DNA of 10,949 nt. It comes from CAVPEW01 sp050247895. GTDB taxonomy: Bacteria; Actinomycetota; Acidimicrobiia; Acidimicrobiales; VFJN01. Location of the stretch: assembly GCA_050247895.1 (NCBI GenBank), contig JBFWTJ010000118.1:1-10949 (forward strand), written 5' to 3'. The notes beneath the pieces were generated by a model. The model had not been told where the DNA came from. It was given only the letters and a program-made list of their open reading frames with translations, and searched no databases. Shown here one piece after another: positions 5,992 to 10,949 of the stretch (the stretch's first letter is position 1; each line of letters opens with the position of its first letter). Both the position numbers and the translations under genes were made by a program.

Positions 5992-6406
5992 CGGTGTCGT
6001 CGCGGGCCAGCACCACGGTGGCCGCGGCGAAGGGCCCGTCGTGGGACAGGGAGAGGTGCAGGGCCACGGGTCCGTCCAGCGAGGCGGGCAGGGCGGTGGC
6101 GACCTGCCCCCGCAGCTCGATCGACGGCCGGCCCCAAGGGTCCCGGCGGACCTCGACCTCGCGCAGGTCGACGGCGTCCAGGGCCGGGGGTCGGCCCCGA
6201 CGGGCACCCGACCAGGCCTTGATCGTCGCCTCCTTGGCCGCGAACCGCGCTGCCAGGTAGCGGGCCCGGCGTTCGGCGTCGGGTGGGGCGCCGGCCATCT
6301 CAGCCGCCGTGAAGGTGGCGGCCGCGAACCCCGACGCCGGGTCGTCGAGCTGGGCCGAGAAGGCGACCACGTCGACCACGTCGAGGCCCACGGCCAGGAC
6401 CGTCAC
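5987..6406 (-). CDS. acpS: Holo-[acyl-carrier-protein] synthase
   Basis: 139 residues, the usual AcpS length. It transfers 4'-phosphopantetheine from CoA to the ACP serine, in the cytoplasm. The N-terminus MTVLAVGLDVVDV carries the Mg-binding Asp9 of the GxDxV motif. RYLAARFAAKEATIKAW (about 50-65) is the family signature, with the second metal ligand Glu59 and Lys63. WGRPSIEL and HLSLSHDGPFAAATVVLA are the conserved C-terminal strands. The GTG start at 6406-6404 overlaps the FAS I stop (GTGA) and has no clear ribosome binding site of its own, so translation is probably coupled to fas. The same fas-acpS order is known in mycobacteria (Rv2524c-Rv2523c). Bacterial FAS I lacks the C-terminal phosphopantetheine transferase domain of fungal FAS, which explains the partnership. 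The open frame runs far upstream but only as a shadow of fas. Confidence 0.95.
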   Translation of the reverse strand: MTVLAVGLDVVDVVAFSAQLDDPASGFAAATFTAAEMAGAPPDAERRARYLAARFAAKEATIKAWSGARRGRPPALDAVDLREVEVRRDPWGRPSIELRGQVATALPASLDGPVALHLSLSHDGPFAAATVVLARDDTG

Positions 6407-9400
6407 GTCGTGTCGCCCAGGAGGAACCGGGCCTCCTCGTCCCGGTCGGCGAAGGCCCGATCGGCCTGGCGCAGCGACCCGGCCGAGCCGATCCGCCGCT
6501 CCAGCCGTCGCCGGACGCCCTCGGCCCGCCGGGCCGCGGCGCGGTGCACGTGGTCGGCCCGCTGCTCGACGGGCAGCGCGGCCAGGAACAGGTCGGGGTG
6601 GGCCAGGACCACCATGGCGTTCACGTGGCCGAAGCCCAGGCTGGTCAGCACCGCGGCCCGGACCCGCTCGCCCCGGGCCAGCGAGATCGGCCGGTGGCCG
6701 AAGGCCAGGTGCGCCGCCGGTCGGATCAGGGGGTCGACCGACTCCAGGGTGGCGTTGCCCGGCACCACCCCGGTCTCGAGCACGTCGAGCAGGCCCTGCA
6801 CCTGCCAGGCCGCGGCCCCGCCCTTGGAGTGGCCGGTCACCGTCTTCTGCGACACGACCAGCAGCGGGTTGCCCGGCGAGCGGCCCAGCGCCTCGGCGAT
6901 GCGGTGGTGCAGGTCGGCCTCGTTGGGGTCGTTGGCCTCGGTCGACGTGTCGTGCTTGGACACCACCGCGACGTCGTCGGCCGACAGGCCCAGCCCGGCC
7001 AGCGCCCGGCCCAGAGGCGAGTCCTTGCCGCCCCTCGCCGCGGCGAGCAGGCCGAGCCCGGGGGCCGGGATCGAGCTGCTGATCCCGTCGCCGAAGCTGG
7101 CCGCGTAGGCCAGCACCGCCCGCACGGGCAGGCCCAGGTCCCGGGCCACGTCGCCCCGCACGACCAGCAGGGTGCCGCCGCCCTGCGACTCGACGAACCC
7201 CCGTCGCCGCAGGTCGTTGGCCCGCGACGACTCGTCGGGCTCGATGCCCATGGCCTCCAGCTCGTCGGAGTCCGCGGTGGCGTGCATGTCGGCGAAGCCC
7301 AGGACGCCCTCGGGCGTGAGGTCGTCGTAGCCGCCGGCCACCACGGCCAGGGCCTTGCCGGCCCGGATCTTGTCCCAGGCCGCCTCGAGCGACACCGCCG
7401 CGGTGGCGCACGCCGCCACCGGGTGGATCATCGACCCGTAGGAGCCGACGTAGGCCTGCACGACGTGGGCCGCGACCACGTTGCCCAGGGCCTCCTGGAG
7501 CCGGTCGTTCTGGCGCTCCTGGTCGAGCATCCGGTCGAGCAGGAGCCGGCGCAGTGACGCCATGCCGCCCATGCCCGCGCCCTGGGTGTTGGCCACCATC
7601 GCGGGGTGCACCGCGGCGAGGAGCTCGGCCGGTTCGATGCCGGCCTCGGCGAACGCCTCGGCCGTGCAGGCCAGGTTGACCAGCGCCATGCGGTCGGCGG
7701 TGGTCAGCAGGTCGCCGGGCACCCCGAAGCGGCCCAGGTCGGTCCCGTCGGGGAGCTGGCCCACCACCCGGCGGGGGTAGCCGACCCGCCGGGCGACCCG
7801 CACCGCCGCGCCCGGTCGGTGGACCACCGTGCGCTCGCCCGTGGCCGGGTCGACCCGGACCTCGGCGTGGGCCGGGTCGGCGGCCCGGTGGCCCTCGGCC
7901 AGCTCGTCCGAGCCGGCCGGGTGGGCCAGGGGCTCGTCGAGCACGACCGGGACGAGCACGTCGAACCCGGCCGGGTCCAGGACCCCGTCGTCCACCATGG
8001 TCCGCAGGCCGACCGCGCCGCGGACCCGGTCCCGGTAGCGGCCGGCCAGGTCGGCCTCGTCGACCGCCTCGCCCGAGGCCGCGTCGACCCACCCGCCCCG
8101 GTAGCCCTGCCGCTGGTAGCGCACCAACCCGCACAGCCAGGCCAGCTCGGCCACCGCGGCGGGGCCCAGCTCGCCGCCCCGCTCCAGGTCGCGCCGCACC
8201 GTCGCCGTGCCGCACGGGCCCAGCTCGGCCCCGCCCACGACGACCACGAGGTCCTCCAGGCGCAGGTCCGGCGGGACCGCGGGCAGGTCGCGGGGGAGCT
8301 CGGCGGCCGGGACCGTCGGAGGCGACGGGAGCGCGGCGACCGTCCGGCCGACCTCGTGGGACCGCCCCGTGCGCGCCGCCAGGGCCGCCCGCAGCTCGTG
8401 CGCCCGGCGGGCCGCCGCCGACCCGGCCTGCAGCGGGGCACCGACCGCTTCCAGCGCGGCCCGCAGGTCGGCGACCCGGTCCAGGCCACCGGCCAGGTCG
8501 AGCTCCAGGGGCCCGTCGGCCGCCGCGGCGCGCACCTCGGGCCCGGCGCAGGCGGCCACCAGCGCGCCCATCTCGGCGGCCGAGAAGGTGCGCACGCCGA
8601 GCTGCTCCTCGACCGGCCCGGCCAGCACGTCGTTGCCGCCCATGAGGCCGGTGCCCCGGACCCAGCCGATGCGGGCGCCGACCAGCGAGACGTGGCGACC
8701 CCACCGGCCGTGCTCGGCGTGCCAGCGCCGCAGGAGGGCCTCGAGGCCGGCCTTGGTCTCGGCGTAGGGCCCGTCGCCGCCCAGGTCGCCGTGGTTGGGC
8801 GACAGCGGGAGCACCACCGTGGCCGGTGGGCGCCGGTGGGCGCCCACCAGCTCGGCCACGGCACCGACCAGCCGCTCGACGCCGAGGAGCTGGAGGCGCA
8901 CGGCGACCTCGGCCGACGACCCGGCGTCGGGCAGGTCGCCGACGGTCGTGGTCGCCGCGAAGGGCAGCACCAGCGTGGGCACCAGGGGGCCGGTGCGCAG
9001 GTCGGGCCGGCCCCGCTGGGGCGGCGCCGGATCGGCCAGCCAGGCAACCAGGGCATCGACGTCGGCGAACGCGGCCAGGTTGGCCGGCACCAGGTGCAGC
9101 TCGGCCCCGGCCCCGGCCACCTCGGCGTAGACCTCCCGCCAGGCCCGGCGTCGGGCCCGGGTGAGCGAGGACGTGGCCACCACGACGGTGGCCCCGGCCC
9201 GCAGGAGGTGGCGGACGGCCTCGGCCGCGATGGAGCCCGGCCCGGCCCCGGTCACCAGGACGACCTCGTCACGCCGGTCGGGGGCGTCGGGCCCCGCGGC
9301 GAGGGCCAGGCCGGCCTGCCCGGCCCGGGCGGCCAGGTCCTCGCCGCGGCCGGGGTCGGGGACCTCGGCCACCACGACGTCGCCCGCGGGGCCCAGCGTG

Positions 9401-10949
9401 GTGACCGGACGGGTGGCCGGCACGGCCAGGGCCACCCGCCGGGGCCGGGCCGCAGTGGCCAGGATCGTGGCCGCCCCGTCGTGACCCCGTCCGGTGGCCA
9501 GGTCGGCCAGCCAGCGGGCGGTGGCCGCGACCACCTCGTCCTCGGCGAAGGCCGCAGCCCGGTCGGCCACGGCCCGGAGGCGGTCGAGGTCGGCCCGGCC
9601 GTCGAGGACCGCGTGGGCCACCTCGACCAGGTCCCAGCGGGCGGTGGCCCAGCCCGAGCAGAAGCGGACCGCACGGCGGGGGTCGAACGCCGGCGCGACC
9701 TGGCCGGCCCGGTCGGTGCCCAACTCGGCGTCGAGCAGGGCCAGTCGGTCGTCCGGCGCGTCGGGGCCGGATCCGGCCGGATCGAGGGGCGCCGGCTCGT
9801 CGAGCCCCTCGGCGAGGGCCCGCACGGCACGGCGCAGGGCCTCGGTGACGCGGCTGGACACGACCGGGGCCTCGGCGCCGGCCGAGGTGGCGGCCTGGCG
9901 GGGGACGGCGACGACCCCGACCCGGGCCGCGGCGGCCTGCGCGGCCCGGTCGAGCAGCGTGCGTGCCTCGGCCGGGTTGGTGGCCTCGGGCACCTCGGCC
10001 AGCTCGCCGCCCCGGGCCGAGGGGCCGGGACGGGTGGCCAGGGCCAGCCAGGCCAGCGCGCCGTCGGTGAGGCCGGGGCCGAAGCCCCAGCGGCCCTGCA
10101 GGTGGGCGCGGGCCGTGGCGCGGTCGATCCCGGCGCCGCCCAGCGCCCGGGTCACGCCGGCCGCGACCAGGTCCCGCAGGTAGGCGCCGGGGAAGCGGTA
10201 GGCCGGCGCGGCCTCGGCCAGGGTGGCGGCGAGGTCGCCGACGGGGACCTCGTGCACGCCCTCGGTGCCCGACAGGCCGAGCTCGCGGCCGAGGTCGAGC
10301 AGGACCTGGTTGCGACGAGACGAGGCACCGCCGAAGAGCTCCTCGATGGTCTCGCCGTCGGTGAGCTGGTCCAGGCGGACCCGGGCCTGGGCGGCGAGCA
10401 CCATGCGGAAGGCCTCGGCCGCGGGCACGGGCACGTCGGGCACCTCGCCGGCCGGCCCGGGTCCCACCGGGACGCCCTCGGCCGGTCGGCCGCTCGCCGC
10501 CGCGCTGCCGCCGCCCGTGTCGGCAGGGTCCGCGTCGGCCGTCGTCCCCGTCCCGGCCGCGGTGGCCGCGGCGGGCGAACCCGGCCCGCGCCCGGCCGCG
10601 GTCGTGCCGGTGGCGACGTCGGTGGTGGCCGGACGGGGCGCGTCGGCCGCCGGGGTCGAGCCGACCGGTGCGACCGGGAGCGGGTCGGACCCGTCGCCGG
10701 GGCCATCGACCGCCGGGGGCTCGTCGGTGGCCCACACCAGGTCGCGGTCGACCTCGGCGTGGCGCAGCTCCACCGGCGGGCCCGGCGGGGGCTCGGCGGC
10801 GTAGGTCGTGCGGGCCAGCCCGCTGAGCACGGGGCCCGTCGCCGGGCCGACCTCGACCAGGCGCCGGCAGGCGAGCCCGCCGACCGAGCGGGGCGCGGCC
10901 AGCGTGCGCTGGGTCGAGACCCAGCGCACCGGCGCGGCCAGCTGGTGGG
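6403..10949 (-). CDS. fas: Type I fatty acid synthase, C-terminal half (MPT end, ACP, KR, KS)
   Basis: Partial: about 1,515 residues run in from beyond 10949, roughly half of a mycobacterial-type FAS I (about 3,000 residues). The N-terminal acyltransferase, enoyl reductase, dehydratase and most of the malonyl/palmitoyl transferase (MPT) would lie to the right. Residues are numbered from the GTG codon at 10929. About 1-50 (ending VEVGPATGPVLSGLA) is the MPT end. About 70-165 is a Pro/Ala/Thr/Gly linker. The ACP begins near 165; Ser203 in GGASSRRN is the phosphopantetheine site by alignment with yeast GGKST. The ketoreductase has the nucleotide motif VTGAGPGS (559-566), Ser710 and YxxxK (Tyr722, Lys726). 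The ketosynthase has Cys1174 (AACATAAVS), His1326 (SKHDTST) and His1367 (TGHSKGG), a complete Cys-His-His set. All visible active sites are intact. Makes long-chain acyl-CoA from malonyl-CoA in the cytoplasm; AcpS activates the ACP. Confidence 0.95.
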   Translation of the reverse strand, partial: HQLAAPVRWVSTQRTLAAPRSVGGLACRRLVEVGPATGPVLSGLARTTYAAEPPPGPPVELRHAEVDRDLVWATDEPPAVDGPGDGSDPLPVAPVGSTPAADAPRPATTDVATGTTAAGRGPGSPAAATAAGTGTTADADPADTGGGSAAASGRPAEGVPVGPGPAGEVPDVPVPAAEAFRMVLAAQARVRLDQLTDGETIEELFGGASSRRNQVLLDLGRELGLSGTEGVHEVPVGDLAATLAEAAPAYRFPGAYLRDLVAAGVTRALGGAGIDRATARAHLQGRWGFGPGLTDGALAWLALATRPGPSARGGELAEVPEATNPAEARTLLDRAAQAAAARVGVVAVPRQAATSAGAEAPVVSSRVTEALRRAVRALAEGLDEPAPLDPAGSGPDAPDDRLALLDAELGTDRAGQVAPAFDPRRAVRFCSGWATARWDLVEVAHAVLDGRADLDRLRAVADRAAAFAEDEVVAATARWLADLATGRGHDGAATILATAARPRRVALAVPATRPVTTLGPAGDVVVAEVPDPGRGEDLAARAGQAGLALAAGPDAPDRRDEVVLVTGAGPGSIAAEAVRHLLRAGATVVVATSSLTRARRRAWREVYAEVAGAGAELHLVPANLAAFADVDALVAWLADPAPPQRGRPDLRTGPLVPTLVLPFAATTTVGDLPDAGSSAEVAVRLQLLGVERLVGAVAELVGAHRRPPATVVLPLSPNHGDLGGDGPYAETKAGLEALLRRWHAEHGRWGRHVSLVGARIGWVRGTGLMGGNDVLAGPVEEQLGVRTFSAAEMGALVAACAGPEVRAAAADGPLELDLAGGLDRVADLRAALEAVGAPLQAGSAAARRAHELRAALAARTGRSHEVGRTVAALPSPPTVPAAELPRDLPAVPPDLRLEDLVVVVGGAELGPCGTATVRRDLERGGELGPAAVAELAWLCGLVRYQRQGYRGGWVDAASGEAVDEADLAGRYRDRVRGAVGLRTMVDDGVLDPAGFDVLVPVVLDEPLAHPAGSDELAEGHRAADPAHAEVRVDPATGERTVVHRPGAAVRVARRVGYPRRVVGQLPDGTDLGRFGVPGDLLTTADRMALVNLACTAEAFAEAGIEPAELLAAVHPAMVANTQGAGMGGMASLRRLLLDRMLDQERQNDRLQEALGNVVAAHVVQAYVGSYGSMIHPVAACATAAVSLEAAWDKIRAGKALAVVAGGYDDLTPEGVLGFADMHATADSDELEAMGIEPDESSRANDLRRRGFVESQGGGTLLVVRGDVARDLGLPVRAVLAYAASFGDGISSSIPAPGLGLLAAARGGKDSPLGRALAGLGLSADDVAVVSKHDTSTEANDPNEADLHHRIAEALGRSPGNPLLVVSQKTVTGHSKGGAAAWQVQGLLDVLETGVVPGNATLESVDPLIRPAAHLAFGHRPISLARGERVRAAVLTSLGFGHVNAMVVLAHPDLFLAALPVEQRADHVHRAAARRAEGVRRRLERRIGSAGSLRQADRAFADRDEEARFLLGDTT
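10435..10720 (-). other. Low-complexity Pro/Ala/Thr/Gly linker inside FAS I
   Basis: About 95 codons between the end of the MPT domain and the ACP are almost only Pro, Ala, Thr, Gly, Val, Asp and Ser (for example ATTDVATGTTAAGRGPG). It is likely a flexible tether that lets the ACP swing between active sites. I recall a similar Ala/Pro-rich linker at this place in mycobacterial FAS I. It sits inside the open frame and does not interrupt it. Confidence 0.7.

Noticed and set aside
4396..6222. 608-codon forward frame and 393-codon reverse frame (4334-5515)
   Set aside because: Low-complexity Arg/Gly/Pro products without motifs, overlapping a gene with clear signal peptide, transmembrane segment and domains.
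6407..8704. Reverse frame reading through upstream of acpS (905 codons in total)
   Set aside because: AcpS length and motifs fit a start at 6406. The upstream part is off-frame FAS I.
10927..10929. GTG at 10929 as the true start of the FAS I gene
   Set aside because: The frame stays open to the window edge, and the residues before it (HQLAAPV) continue the MPT domain, so this codon is internal.
1..10949. tRNA, rRNA, CRISPR arrays, insertion sequences, integrase or attachment sites
   Set aside because: I found no cloverleaf-like or rRNA-like sequence, no regularly spaced repeats, and no transposase or recombinase motifs in any frame. Composition is even throughout, with no sign of a recent insertion.

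Overview
The window is very GC-rich, has G/C in nearly every third codon position of the real genes, and lacks AT-rich flanks. It carries a bacterial multidomain type I fatty acid synthase (FAS I) with a separate holo-ACP synthase behind it, the gene order known from mycobacteria. Together these point to a high-G+C actinobacterium. The other half codes for WxL/DUF916-like surface proteins and a LAxTG sortase substrate, which is not what I would expect beside mycobacterial fas. I therefore lean to a deeper actinobacterial lineage such as Acidimicrobiia, but this is inference and the species cannot be named from the sequence.

Layout. (1) 1-104: last 33 codons of a forward gene ending in a hydrophobic segment. 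(2) 126-159: a perfect 11-bp inverted repeat between two convergent stops, probably a bidirectional terminator. (3) 165-1160, reverse: secreted protein with a Cys-flanked beta-rich domain, a Pro/Gly/Thr-rich spacer and a LAQTG sortase signal. (4) 1161-1363: divergent intergenic region. (5) 1364-3403, forward: large secreted protein with two tandem copies of the same kind of domain and a C-terminal WxL-like domain. (6) 3404-3512: two strong hairpins. (7) 3513-4613, forward: DUF916/WxL-interacting-like membrane-anchored protein. (8) 4610-5977, forward: membrane-anchored protein with an Ig-like or neocarzinostatin-like exported part and an unusual Trp-repeat cytoplasmic tail. (9) 5987-6406, reverse: holo-ACP synthase, AcpS. 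(10) 6403 to beyond 10949, reverse: C-terminal half of FAS I, covering the end of malonyl/palmitoyl transferase, then ACP, ketoreductase and ketosynthase.

How the genes fit together. Genes 3, 5, 7 and 8 look like one cell-surface module resembling the csc (cell-surface complex) clusters of Firmicutes. Two proteins share a domain but have different anchoring signals: a covalent sortase signal and a non-covalent WxL-like domain. A DUF916-like partner and a second membrane-tethered partner complete the module. Genes 9 and 10 are a lipid-synthesis pair: AcpS should attach phosphopantetheine to the ACP serine of FAS I, and a 4-base stop/start overlap couples their translation. The two modules converge at 5977/5987 with only 9 bp between stop codons.

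The most unusual material is the WxL/DUF916/LAxTG surface module, especially the shared domain with divergent anchoring and the Trp-repeat cytoplasmic tail. The FAS I half is well explained by known biology.
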